64,000 nt of DNA from Mesorhizobium sp. GTDB lineage: Bacteria; Pseudomonadota; Alphaproteobacteria; Rhizobiales; Rhizobiaceae. This document shows positions 44,919 to 53,457 of this stretch, piece after piece. The stretch lies in the NCBI GenBank assembly GCA_019635735.1, contig JAHBYX010000005.1:124001-188000 (forward strand), in the 5' to 3' direction. The position numbers and the translations under genes are program-made. Positions within the stretch are counted from its first letter, which is position 1. Each line of letters begins with the position of its first letter. Below the pieces are notes generated by a model, which ran no database searches, was not told where the DNA came from, and saw nothing but the letters and a program-made list of their open reading frames with translations.

Positions 44919-44929
44919 TGGTAATACCA
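44919..44929. promoter_or_regulatory. GntR/FadR-type operator palindrome
   Basis: TGGTAATACCA is a perfect palindrome and fits the FadR-subfamily consensus TNGTNNNACNA. It lies 182 nt upstream of the binding-protein gene of the ABC importer. No GntR regulator gene is in the window. Confidence 0.35.
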
Positions 44930-45110
44930 GTTTAGGATGATGCTCGGTCGAGGCGGCACCCAAGGGGAGGCTGACCGGTCATTTCACATCTGCTCGCCTC
45001 GGGAGGAGACCAGGCGGGATACGGCGGCCGAGATGCCGCCGGCGGAGGAGCCGGCAAACGGGCTAGCCGTATGCGCGGAGCCAATCGAGGCACGTTAGGG
45101 AGGAATGGAC

Positions 45111-46424
45111 ATGCACAGGAAAGTGACCGGCCTTCTGGCCGGACTGGGACTGGCGCTGGCGGGCAGCGTATCGTCGCTCCATGCGCAGGAATTGACGATT
45201 TTCTGGGCGGAATGGGATCCGGCGAACTATCTGCAGGAACTCGTCAACGAGTATGAGAAGGAAACGGGCGTCAAGGTCACCGTCGAGACCACGCCGTGGT
45301 CGGACTTCCAGACCAAGGCTTTCACCGAGTTCAACGCCAAGGGCTCGGCCTATGACATGGTCGTCGGCGATTCCCAGTGGATCGGCGCCGCATCCGAGGC
45401 CGGCCACTACGTCGACCTGACCGACTTCTTCAACAAGCACAAGCTGAACGAGGTCATGGCCCCGGCGACGGTGAAATACTACGCCGAGTATCCGTCGAAC
45501 TCCGGCAAATACTGGTCGATTCCGGCCGAAGGCGACGCGGTCGGCTGGTCCTATCGCAAGGACTGGTTCGAGGACCCCAAGGAAATGGAGGCGTTCAAGG
45601 CCAAGTACGGCTACGACCTCGCGCCGCCGAAGACCTGGAAGGAACTGCGCGACATCGCCGAGTTCTTCCATCGTCCCGACGAAAAGCGTTACGGCATCGC
45701 GATCTACACCGACAACTCCTATGACGGACTCGTGATGGGCGTCGAGAACGCCATCTTCTCCTTCGGCGGCGAACTCGGCGACTACGCGACCTACAAGGTC
45801 GACGGTATCATCAACTCTGAGCAGAACGTCAAGGCGCTCGAGGCCTATCGCGAGCTCTACGGCTTCACGCCTCCCGGCTGGGCCAAGACGTTCTTCGTCG
45901 AGAACAACCAGGCGATCACCGAGAACCTGGCGGCGATGAGTATGAACTACTTCGCCTTCTTCCCGGCTCTGGTGAACGAGTCGTCCAACCCGAACGCCAA
46001 GGGCACCGGCTTCTTCGCCAACCCGGCCGGTCCCGACGGGCATCAGTTCGCGGCACTCGGCGGACAGGGCATTTCCGTGGTCTCCTATTCGGAGAACAAG
46101 GAAGAGTCGATGAAGTTCCTGGAATGGTTCATCAAGGACGAGACCCAGAAGCGCTGGGCTGAGCTCGGCGGCTACACCGCCAGCGCCAAGGTGCTGGAAT
46201 CGCCTGAATTCCAGAACGCCACGCCGTACAACAAGGCCTTCTACGAGACCATGTTCAAGGTGAAGGACTTCTGGGCGACGCCGGAATATGCGGAACTGCT
46301 GATCCAGATGAACCAGCGCATCTATCCGTATATCACCGCCGGCCAGGGCACCGCCAAGGAAGCGCTCGACGCGCTTGCGGCCGACTGGAACGCCACGTTC
46401 AAGAAGTACAACCGGGTCAAGTAA
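45111..46424 (+). CDS. Carbohydrate-type ABC transporter substrate-binding protein
   Basis: Periplasmic binding protein of 437 aa in the family-1 extracellular solute-binding group. The signal peptide MHRKVTGLLAGLGLALAGS is cleaved near LHAQEL. I chose the ATG at 45111 because GGGAGG ends 7 nt before it; the ATG at 45105 is too close. Mature motifs include TIFWAEWDPANYLQELVNEY and GYTASAKVLESPEF. It is the first gene of a six-gene importer operon. A sugar, polyol or glycerol-like substrate is expected; no catabolic gene nearby narrows it. Confidence 0.88.
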   Translation: MHRKVTGLLAGLGLALAGSVSSLHAQELTIFWAEWDPANYLQELVNEYEKETGVKVTVETTPWSDFQTKAFTEFNAKGSAYDMVVGDSQWIGAASEAGHYVDLTDFFNKHKLNEVMAPATVKYYAEYPSNSGKYWSIPAEGDAVGWSYRKDWFEDPKEMEAFKAKYGYDLAPPKTWKELRDIAEFFHRPDEKRYGIAIYTDNSYDGLVMGVENAIFSFGGELGDYATYKVDGIINSEQNVKALEAYRELYGFTPPGWAKTFFVENNQAITENLAAMSMNYFAFFPALVNESSNPNAKGTGFFANPAGPDGHQFAALGGQGISVVSYSENKEESMKFLEWFIKDETQKRWAELGGYTASAKVLESPEFQNATPYNKAFYETMFKVKDFWATPEYAELLIQMNQRIYPYITAGQGTAKEALDALAADWNATFKKYNRVK

Positions 46425-46436
46425 TCCCGACTTCGC

Positions 46437-46467
46437 CGGAGGGGGCGCAACCCGCCCCCTCCGTTTT
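46437..46467 (+). terminator. Intrinsic terminator/attenuator after the binding-protein gene
   Basis: A perfect 11-bp stem, CGGAGGGGGCG (46437-46447) and its complement (46453-46463), with a 5-nt loop, is followed by TTTTCGT. It lies between the binding-protein and first permease genes. Partial termination here would give an excess of binding protein, as is common in ABC operons. Confidence 0.7.
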
Positions 46468-46496
46468 CGTCTGTAATGCTCATCGAGGAGGTGGCC

Positions 46497-47402
46497 GTGG
46501 CCACGGCAGTACTGACCACGCTGGACCCCAAATCGCGTGCCGCGTCCCGCGGCCTGAGCGACATCACGATCCGCAACCTCTTCATCATTCCGACGATCGT
46601 CTTCCTGATCGTCTTCAACATCTTCCCGCTGCTCTATTCGCTGGGCTACTCGTTCACCGACTTCCGCGCTTCGGGCAGTGCTGCCGCCAATTTCGTCGGC
46701 CTGCAGAACTACCGCGACCTGCTCAACGACCCTTTCATCTGGAACAATTTCTCGATCACCGCGAAATATGTGATCGTCTCCGTGGTCGGGCAGGTGGTCG
46801 TCGGTTTCGGCACGGCGCTGCTGCTGAACCGCGACATTCCGCTGAAGGGCCTGATCACGACGCTGCTGCTCCTGCCGATGATGCTGTCGATGGCCGTCGT
46901 CGGCCTGTTCTGGAAGCTGCTCTACGACCCGTCCTTCGGGATCATCAACTATGCGCTGGGGCTGGGGAACTTCGAGTGGCTGTCCAACCCGGACATGGCG
47001 CTCTACGCGGTGGCGCTGACCGACATCTGGATGTGGTCGCCCTTCGTGATGCTCCTGTCGCTCGCCGGCCTGTCGGCGGTGCCGAAACATCTCTACGAGG
47101 CCGCAGCGATCGACCGCGCCGGCTCGCTCTACACCTTCTTCCGCATCACGCTGCCGCTGGTCGCGCCGATCCTGATGATCGCGATCATCTTCCGCACGAT
47201 GGAAGCGTTCAAGACCTTCGACCTCGCCTACATCCTGACCAGCCAGCCGACGACCGAGGTGATCTCGATCCGGCTCTACAAGATGGCGTTCCAGACATGG
47301 GAGACGGGGCGGTCCTGCGCGCTCGCCTACATCATGCTGATCATGGTGCTGGCGATCACCAACATCTACGTCAAGTACCTCAACAAGGTGAAGGAGCGCT
47401 GA
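46497..47402 (+). CDS. Sugar-type ABC transporter permease (MalF/UgpA class)
   Basis: Inner-membrane permease of 301 aa with six spans. The EAA loop, contacting the ATPases, reads YEAAAIDRAGSLYTFFRITL. I chose the GTG at 46497, which has GAGGAGG (46485-46491) 5 nt before it. The ATG at 46476 has no ribosome-binding site. It follows the binding-protein gene after a terminator-like hairpin and sits 1 nt before the second permease gene. Confidence 0.88.
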   Translation: MATAVLTTLDPKSRAASRGLSDITIRNLFIIPTIVFLIVFNIFPLLYSLGYSFTDFRASGSAAANFVGLQNYRDLLNDPFIWNNFSITAKYVIVSVVGQVVVGFGTALLLNRDIPLKGLITTLLLLPMMLSMAVVGLFWKLLYDPSFGIINYALGLGNFEWLSNPDMALYAVALTDIWMWSPFVMLLSLAGLSAVPKHLYEAAAIDRAGSLYTFFRITLPLVAPILMIAIIFRTMEAFKTFDLAYILTSQPTTEVISIRLYKMAFQTWETGRSCALAYIMLIMVLAITNIYVKYLNKVKER

Positions 47403-47403
47403 C

Positions 47404-48363
47404 ATGGCTCAGGTGCAGACTCCCGCCGAGAAGGGGCTGAACCGGCTGGCGATCGTCGCCGTGCTGGTGGTGACGATGATCTTCCTGGCGCCGATCTACT
47501 GGATCGCCTCGACCGCCTTCAAGCCCCGCAACCTGGCCACGACGATCCCGCCCACCGTGATGTTCACGCCGGAGATCTCGCCCTTCGTCAAGCTGTTCAC
47601 CAAGCGTTCGCAGCTGCGCGCACCGCCCTCCGCCGAGGAATACGAGGCGGCGCCATGGTGGGAGCGGCTGGTCTTCGACGGCGGCGAGAAGGTGGTGCGC
47701 TCGGGCCGGGGCGAAGTGCAGTGGTCGGGTTATCCGAGCCGCTTCATGAACTCGCTGATCGTCGCCATCACCTCGACGGTGCTGGCCGTCGGCATGGGAA
47801 CATTCACGGCCTACGGCTTCTCGCGGTTCAAGGTGAAGGGCGAAGGGGACCTGCTCTTCTTCATCCTGTCGACACGCATGCTGCCGCCTGTGGTCGTCGC
47901 CATCCCGATGTTCCTGATGTACCGCGCCGTCGGCCTCAACGACACGCATTGGGGCCTGATCATCCTCTACACCGCCTTCAACCTGTCGTTCTCGGTGTGG
48001 CTGATGAAGGGCTTCATCGACGAGATTCCGAAGGAATACGAGGAAGCGGCGCTCGTCGACGGCTACACACGTATGGAGGCGTTCTTCAAGATCGTCATTC
48101 CTGAAGCGGCGACGGGCATCGCGGCCACCGCCGTGTTCTGCTTCATCACCGCCTGGAACGAATATGCGTTCGCGCTGATCATGACCAACCGGCGGGCGCA
48201 GACAGCGCCGCCCTTCATTCCCAGCCAGGTGGGCTCCGGCCTGCCGGATTGGACGGTGATCGCGTCAGGCACGTTCCTCTTCCTGCTGCCGGTGGCGATC
48301 TTCACCTTCCTCCTGCGCAACCACCTGCTGCGCGGCATGAGCTTCGGGGCGATCCGCAAATGA
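47404..48363 (+). CDS. Sugar-type ABC transporter permease (MalG/UgpE class)
   Basis: Inner-membrane permease of 319 aa with six spans. The EAA loop reads YEEAALVDGYTRMEAFFKIV. An unusual periplasmic segment of about 70 residues (roughly 50-105) lies between the first span and the conserved core; it includes SPFVKLFTKRSQLRAPPSAE. It is the partner of the preceding permease. Its stop overlaps the start of the small membrane protein gene (ATGA). Confidence 0.88.
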   Translation: MAQVQTPAEKGLNRLAIVAVLVVTMIFLAPIYWIASTAFKPRNLATTIPPTVMFTPEISPFVKLFTKRSQLRAPPSAEEYEAAPWWERLVFDGGEKVVRSGRGEVQWSGYPSRFMNSLIVAITSTVLAVGMGTFTAYGFSRFKVKGEGDLLFFILSTRMLPPVVVAIPMFLMYRAVGLNDTHWGLIILYTAFNLSFSVWLMKGFIDEIPKEYEEAALVDGYTRMEAFFKIVIPEAATGIAATAVFCFITAWNEYAFALIMTNRRAQTAPPFIPSQVGSGLPDWTVIASGTFLFLLPVAIFTFLLRNHLLRGMSFGAIRK

Positions 48364-48578
48364 TCAAATCGTCGCAACTGCAGCGCATCGCCGAGGTGGT
48401 GATGGTCCTCGGCATCGTGGCGCTTTGCCAGCCGTGGAGCCTGTTCCTGCACCGCTACGGCATTACGATCGTGATCGTCGGCCTGCTGACCTTCATGTTC
48501 ACCAACTGGTTCGGCAAGCCGGACGACGCCCAGGACGGCGTGTTCGACGTCTCGGATCATCGCGAAGGCAAGTCATGA
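48360..48578 (+). CDS. Small membrane protein of the ABC importer operon, function unknown
   Basis: A 72-aa protein with two likely membrane segments (IAEVVMVLGIVALCQPWSLF and YGITIVIVGLLTFMFTNWF) and an acidic cytoplasmic tail. Its ATG overlaps the upstream permease stop, and its stop overlaps the downstream ATPase start, both as ATGA. This tight coupling makes it a real gene and a likely transporter component. A small membrane gene is also reported in the rhizobial glycerol importer operon; homology to it is not shown here. Confidence 0.82.
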   Translation: MIKSSQLQRIAEVVMVLGIVALCQPWSLFLHRYGITIVIVGLLTFMFTNWFGKPDDAQDGVFDVSDHREGKS

Positions 48579-49684
48579 CCCAGATCGAGCTTCGCGGCGT
48601 GCAGAAATGGTTCGGCGACGTGCAGGTCGTCCGCGACATGAATCTCGCCATCGCAGACAACGAGTTCATCGTCCTGCTCGGCCAGTCGGGCTGCGGCAAG
48701 ACCACGACGCTGCGCGCCATCGCCGGCCTCGAGACGATCGACGAGGGCGACATCCTCATCGACGGCAAGCCGGTGCAGCACATGAAGGCATCGGACCGCG
48801 ACATCGCGATGGTGTTCCAGTCCTTCTCGCTCTACCCACACATGAACGTCTACGAAAACATCGCCTTCCCGCTCAGGGCAACCGGCATGGACAAGGCCGG
48901 CATCGACCGCTCCGTGCGCGAGATCGCGGGCGTGCTGCGCATCACCGACCTGCTCGGCCGCAAGCCCTCGGCGCTGTCGGGCGGCGACATGCAGCGCGTT
49001 GCGATCGGGCGGGCGATGGTGCGCAAGCCCAAGGCGATGCTGATGGACGAACCGATCGGCGCGCTCGACGCCAAGCTGCGCGAGGAAATGCGCGCCGAGA
49101 TCAAACGGCTGCACCTTCAGCAGGGGTCGACCACGATCTACGTCACCCACGACCAGGTCGAGGCGATGAGCCTCGCCGACCGCATCGTCATCATGCACGA
49201 AGGCGTGCTGCAGCAGATCGGCGCGCCGGAAGAGGTCTACGCGCATCCGGCGAACCTGTTCGTCGCCCAGTTCGTCGGCAGCCCGGTGATGAACGTGTCG
49301 CCGGTGACGGTGACGGCCGCGAACGGCGGCGCCGCGGTCGCGGTCGAAGGCCAGGCGCAGGGCTTCGCCTTTCCGGGGGAACTGACCGGCAAGCTCAACG
49401 GTCACGCGGGCAAGCCCGGCGCGCTCAAGCTCGGCATCCGTCCCGAGGGTGTGCTGGTCGAGCGGCAGGCGAAGGACGGCTACCTGCCGGTCGAGGCGCA
49501 TATCATCGAACCGCTCGGCGCCTACGATATCGTCGACCTGAAAGTCGGCTCGCAGATGCTGCGCGCCCGCACACGTGCCGGCTTCGTGCCGAAGCCGGGC
49601 GAGACGGTGCATGTCCGCATTGATCCGGCCCAGGCGCATTTCTTCGACGCGGACAGCGGCCGCAGCCTGGGAGTGAGGTTGTAA
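48575..49684 (+). CDS. ABC transporter ATPase (MalK/UgpC class), first of two
   Basis: ATPase of 369 aa. Walker A is LLGQSGCGKTTTLRAI, the signature LSGGDMQRVAIGRAM and Walker B AMLMDEPIGALDA; the H-loop is TIYVTHDQVEAM. A C-terminal TOBE-like regulatory domain (about 240-369) is present. The ATG overlaps the small membrane gene stop. It sits 1 nt before a second ATPase gene, so the importer probably uses an ATPase heterodimer. Confidence 0.9.
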   Translation: MTQIELRGVQKWFGDVQVVRDMNLAIADNEFIVLLGQSGCGKTTTLRAIAGLETIDEGDILIDGKPVQHMKASDRDIAMVFQSFSLYPHMNVYENIAFPLRATGMDKAGIDRSVREIAGVLRITDLLGRKPSALSGGDMQRVAIGRAMVRKPKAMLMDEPIGALDAKLREEMRAEIKRLHLQQGSTTIYVTHDQVEAMSLADRIVIMHEGVLQQIGAPEEVYAHPANLFVAQFVGSPVMNVSPVTVTAANGGAAVAVEGQAQGFAFPGELTGKLNGHAGKPGALKLGIRPEGVLVERQAKDGYLPVEAHIIEPLGAYDIVDLKVGSQMLRARTRAGFVPKPGETVHVRIDPAQAHFFDADSGRSLGVRL

Positions 49685-49685
49685 G

Positions 49686-50759
49686 ATGTCCCATATCCGC
49701 CTCGAGAACATCACCAAGACCTTCGGTGCCCACACTGCCCTGAAGAACCTCAACCTCGAGATCGCCGACGGCGAGTTTTTCGTGCTTCTCGGCGAGACGG
49801 GCGCGGGCAAGACGACGACGCTGCGCATCATCGCCGGTCTCGAAAAGCCGACGGAAGGCCGCGTCTTCATCGACGGCACCGACGTCGCCGACTGGGGCGC
49901 GGCGGAGCGCGACGTGGCGCTGGTGCTGCAGCAATACTCGCTCTACCCGCGCTACACGGTGAAGCAGAACCTCGAATTCCCCCTGAAATCCAAACTGCGC
50001 CGGGTCCCCGACGCCGAGATCGCCGAGCGCGTGGCCAAGGCGGCGAAGACGCTGCGCATCGAACACCTCATGCAACGCAAGACGGACCGCCTGTCGGGTG
50101 GCGAGATGCAGCGCGTCTCGATCGGCCGCGCGATCGTCAGGAAGCCGCGCGTGTTCCTGATGGACGAGCCGCTGTCGGCGCTGGACGCGAAGCTGCGCGA
50201 GGCGCTCAGGACCGAGCTCAAGAACATCCAGATGAACCTCGGCCAGACCTTCCTGTTCGTCACGCACGACCAGATCGAGGCGATGTCGATGGGCGACAAG
50301 ATCGGCGTCCTCAACAATGGCAGCCTCGTCCAGGTCGGCACGCCGCATGAGGTCTATTCCAATCCGAAGAACACCTTCGTCGCGCGCTCCGTCGGTTCGC
50401 CGCCGATGAATCTCGTCAACGGCCGCGTCTCGTCTGGGCGCGTCATCGTGGCGCCGGGCTTCGAGCTTCCCGCCGGAACAGCGGCCACGGCCGCCGGCGA
50501 CCGTCCGCTGACCTTCGGCATCCGCCCGGAGGACATCCAGGTGGAGACCGGCGCGCCCGTCGGCGCCAAGGTCCACGATGTGGAAAACCACGGCGTCGAG
50601 AAGATCGTCACGCTGCGCGTCGGCGACAACATGCTGCGCGCCACCGTTTCGGCGCGCGCGCAGCTTGCCATCGAAGACGACGTGCGCTTCGGCTGGAACC
50701 CCGACAAGCTGACGGTTTTCGACCAGGCGAGCGGCGTCAGCCTGCGCCACGCTAGCTGA
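49686..50759 (+). CDS. ABC transporter ATPase (MalK/UgpC class), second of two
   Basis: ATPase of 357 aa. Walker A is LLGETGAGKTTTLRII, the signature LSGGEMQRVSIGRAI and Walker B VFLMDEPLSALDA; the H-loop is FLFVTHDQIEAM. The C-terminal TOBE-like domain follows. It differs from the first ATPase in the Walker A (GETGAGKT versus GQSGCGKT), typical of paired, specialised subunits. Its stop is 6 nt from the convergent corC-like gene, with no visible terminator between. Confidence 0.9.
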   Translation: MSHIRLENITKTFGAHTALKNLNLEIADGEFFVLLGETGAGKTTTLRIIAGLEKPTEGRVFIDGTDVADWGAAERDVALVLQQYSLYPRYTVKQNLEFPLKSKLRRVPDAEIAERVAKAAKTLRIEHLMQRKTDRLSGGEMQRVSIGRAIVRKPRVFLMDEPLSALDAKLREALRTELKNIQMNLGQTFLFVTHDQIEAMSMGDKIGVLNNGSLVQVGTPHEVYSNPKNTFVARSVGSPPMNLVNGRVSSGRVIVAPGFELPAGTAATAAGDRPLTFGIRPEDIQVETGAPVGAKVHDVENHGVEKIVTLRVGDNMLRATVSARAQLAIEDDVRFGWNPDKLTVFDQASGVSLRHAS

Positions 50760-50765
50760 GCCGTA

Positions 50766-51860
50766 TTATTGCTCCGGGCCGGGCTCCGGCTCGGGTTCGG
50801 CCTTCGTTTCCTCGCGCACCGGCCTGCGGCGACGCAGCTCGGCCGCGCGTGTCTGGACGATGCGGACGCGCTTGACCCGGCGCGGATCGGCGTCGAGCAC
50901 GTGGAACTCATAGCCCGGCACGGCGCGAACGACCTCGCCCCGGGCCGGTATCCTGCCCAGCGTCGAGAAGATCAGCCCGCCGATCGTGTCGACATATTCG
51001 CCATGCTCGCCAGCGGTGAAGTCGCTGCCGATCGCCTGGGCGACATCGTCGATCTCGGCCTTGGCGTCGACGATGTAGACGCCCTCGGCGGTCTTGGAGA
51101 TCAGCGGCTCCTCGTCGTCGTCATGCTCGTCCTCGATGTCGCCGACGACCATCTCGACGATATCTTCGAGCGAGACGAGGCCGTCGGTGCCGCCATACTC
51201 GTCGATGACGAGGGCCATCTGGGTCCGCGACGCCTGCATGCGCGCCATCAGGTCGGAAGCCAGCATGGAGGCGGGGACGAACAGCACCGGGCGCGTGATG
51301 CCGAGATCGCTGATCGGACTTTTCAGGTCGACCTGCGCGAGGTTGAGGTCGGGGATTCCGGCCTTGCGTGCGCCGCGACCCTTCTTCAGGCGCGCAGTGC
51401 GCGTGAGATGGCCGACCACGTCGCGGATGTGGATCATGCCGCGCGGATCGTCCAGCGTTTCGGCGTAGACCGGCATGCGCGAATGGCCGGATTCCTCGAA
51501 CTGTTCGAGCACCTCTCCCAGCGTTGTCCCGATCTCGACGGCCTGGATGTCGGTGCGCGGGATCATCACGTCCTCGACGCGCACCTCGCGCAGCCGCAGT
51601 ATGTTGTTCAGCATCGCGCGTTCGGCCGGCGAGAAGGAAGCGGCGTCGGGTGCCGCCTCGGCCAGCGCGTCGGCGAGATCGTCGCGCAGCGAGCCGCCGT
51701 TGCCGCGGGCGCGGAAGAACTGGATCAGACCGTCGAACAACGAGGAGCGCGGCGCGGTCCGCGCGGAGGTACTTTGCGGGTCGCTGGAGGTTTCGGACCC
51801 GGCCTGGTCGCGGGGTCCGGCCGCCGGAGCGGCGCTATCGGATGTGTCGTTCGTGGTCAT
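50766..51860 (-). CDS. corC: CorC/HlyC-type CBS-domain protein
   Basis: A 364-aa protein of the CorC/hemolysin-C-like group, linked to magnesium and cobalt handling. A flexible Ser/Ala-rich N-terminus (about 1-40) precedes two CBS domains (about 95-235), with EDVMIPRTDIQAVEI and ALVIDEYGGTDGLVSLEDI. A C-terminal transporter-associated domain contains VDTIGGLIFSTLGRIPARGE. A short Pro-Glu repeat tail ends the protein. It is the last gene of the phoH-ybeY-corC run. The usual downstream lnt is not seen here. Confidence 0.9.
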   Translation of the reverse strand: MTTNDTSDSAAPAAGPRDQAGSETSSDPQSTSARTAPRSSLFDGLIQFFRARGNGGSLRDDLADALAEAAPDAASFSPAERAMLNNILRLREVRVEDVMIPRTDIQAVEIGTTLGEVLEQFEESGHSRMPVYAETLDDPRGMIHIRDVVGHLTRTARLKKGRGARKAGIPDLNLAQVDLKSPISDLGITRPVLFVPASMLASDLMARMQASRTQMALVIDEYGGTDGLVSLEDIVEMVVGDIEDEHDDDEEPLISKTAEGVYIVDAKAEIDDVAQAIGSDFTAGEHGEYVDTIGGLIFSTLGRIPARGEVVRAVPGYEFHVLDADPRRVKRVRIVQTRAAELRRRRPVREETKAEPEPEPGPEQ

Positions 51861-51868
51861 GGCATCGA

Positions 51869-52393
51869 TCAGGCTTCATCCGTTACCGCATAGGGGTCGG
51901 CAATGGCAAGCCTCGCAAGAATACGGCGCTCCAGCGCTTCCATCTCTTCGGCATCCTCGTCGGTCTCGTGGTCATAGCCCAGAAGGTGCAGAAGGCCATG
52001 CACAACGAGATGGATCAGATGGTGGTCGAAAGACTTCGATTCCAGTGCCGACTCGGCGCGGACCGTTTCCGCGGCCAGCACGATATCGCCCAGCATCGGC
52101 GGCAGCGGGTCGCCCGGCGCGACCTGGAAGGCCGGGAATGACAGGACGTTGGTGGCTTTGTCCTTGCCGCGCCATTCGGCATTGAGGGTGCGGATATGGG
52201 CATCGTCGGTGAACAGGATGCTGAGTTCGCTGCGACCACCTTTCACGCCGAGTTCGGCAATCGCGGCTGCCACTGCCTCGTCGCCGAGCGCTGCAAGCTC
52301 GGCCTCGGACGGCCAGTCGCCGGCCTCCACCGAAAGGTCTATTTCGACCTCCGGAGCGCCGGCGGCCGAGGCTTTTGCAGGTTGTCGAGGCAT
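51869..52393 (-). CDS. ybeY: YbeY endoribonuclease
   Basis: Zinc endoribonuclease of 174 aa for 16S rRNA 3' maturation and 70S quality control. The zinc motif is [16 protein letters not shown] (H3 motif). The upstream block [20 protein letters not shown] is the family signature. The N-terminal extension of about 20 residues is alphaproteobacterial in style. It lies 5 nt after phoH and 8 nt before corC. Confidence 0.96.
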   Translation of the reverse strand: MPRQPAKASAAGAPEVEIDLSVEAGDWPSEAELAALGDEAVAAAIAELGVKGGRSELSILFTDDAHIRTLNAEWRGKDKATNVLSFPAFQVAPGDPLPPMLGDIVLAAETVRAESALESKSFDHHLIHLVVHGLLHLLGYDHETDEDAEEMEALERRILARLAIADPYAVTDEA

Positions 52394-52398
52394 TGTCG

Positions 52399-53427
52399 TC
52401 AGACGGCGCCCTTGTCAGCCCCAGCACGATCATAGGCGCGGACGATCTCGGCGACCAGTGGGTGGCGCACCACGTCGGCGTCGTTGAAGCGGACCGTGAC
52501 GATGCCCGGCACGCCGTCGAGAATCTTCAGCGCCTCTACGAGTCCGGACTTCGTGTTGGGCGGCAGGTCGACCTGCGTCGGGTCGCCCGTGACGATCATC
52601 CGCGCCCCTTCGCCAAGACGCGTCAGGAACATCTTCATCTGCATCGACGTCGTGTTCTGCGACTCGTCGAGGATGACGGCGGCATGCGCCAGTGTGCGGC
52701 CGCGCATGAAGGCCAGCGGCGCGATCTCGATCACGCCCGCGGCCAGCGCGCGTTCGACCTTGTCGGCCGGCATCATGTCGTAGAGCGCGTCGTAGAGCGG
52801 GCGAAGGTAGGGATCGACCTTCTCCTTCATGTCGCCGGGCAGGAAGCCGAGCCGTTCGCCCGCCTCCACCGCCGGTCGCGACAGGATGATGCGCTCGACC
52901 ATGCCGCGCTCGAGCATCATCGCGGCATGCGCCACGGCGAGATAGGTCTTGCCGGTGCCGGCCGGACCGATACCGAAAACCAGCTCCGAGCGCTCCAGCG
53001 CCCGCATGTAGGCGTCCTGGTTGGGCGTGCGGGCATAGATCGTGCGCTTGCGCGTCGAGATCTGCGCGGCGGCCAGGCGGCCCTTCCGCTCCAGCGTCGG
53101 CAGCGTCAGCTGATCGTCCGCCGCGACCGCCATGCGGATCGCGCCTTCGACATCCGACGGCGCGATCTCGGCGTTCTTCTGCGCCCGATCGTAGAGATAG
53201 TCGAGCGCGCGGCGCGCCTGTTCGGCCGCCACGGTCGAGCCGCGTACCGTCAGCTGGTTGCCCTTGGAGCGCAGGTCGACGCCGAGCTTCTGCTCGATCA
53301 GCGCGAGATTCTGGTCGAACTGGCCGTAGATGGCGCTGGCATGCTTGTTGTTGTCGAAGGTCAGGACGATGTGCGCCATGTCGGACGCCCCCGCGGGGGT
53401 GGTCTTCACTTCTGCAGCGGCGTTCAA
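52399..53427 (-). CDS. phoH: PhoH-like ATPase
   Basis: PhoH-family ATPase of 342 aa, standard length. The P-loop is [18 protein letters not shown]. The later [20 protein letters not shown] is the Walker B/Q region, and [15 protein letters not shown] follows. An N-terminal KH-like region is present. Function is probably in RNA metabolism beside YbeY. It lies 30 nt after miaB. Confidence 0.95.
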   Translation of the reverse strand: MNAAAEVKTTPAGASDMAHIVLTFDNNKHASAIYGQFDQNLALIEQKLGVDLRSKGNQLTVRGSTVAAEQARRALDYLYDRAQKNAEIAPSDVEGAIRMAVAADDQLTLPTLERKGRLAAAQISTRKRTIYARTPNQDAYMRALERSELVFGIGPAGTGKTYLAVAHAAMMLERGMVERIILSRPAVEAGERLGFLPGDMKEKVDPYLRPLYDALYDMMPADKVERALAAGVIEIAPLAFMRGRTLAHAAVILDESQNTTSMQMKMFLTRLGEGARMIVTGDPTQVDLPPNTKSGLVEALKILDGVPGIVTVRFNDADVVRHPLVAEIVRAYDRAGADKGAV

Positions 53428-53457
53428 ACGTCTCTCCTTGTTGGGCGCCGTCCGCTC

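Larger units (their letters stand above)
44472..45110. other. Gene-poor interval with a broken mini-gene and regulatory sites
   Basis: This 639-nt stretch separates the divergent hydrolase and ABC-importer genes. I see no full gene. It holds an inverted GAGACGA...TCGTCTC pair around 44646-44679, a Shine-Dalgarno-led reading frame broken by one amber codon (44720-44833) and a perfect TGGTAATACCA palindrome (44919-44929). Base composition is less GC-rich than the surroundings, as expected for a regulatory or decayed region. Confidence 0.6.
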
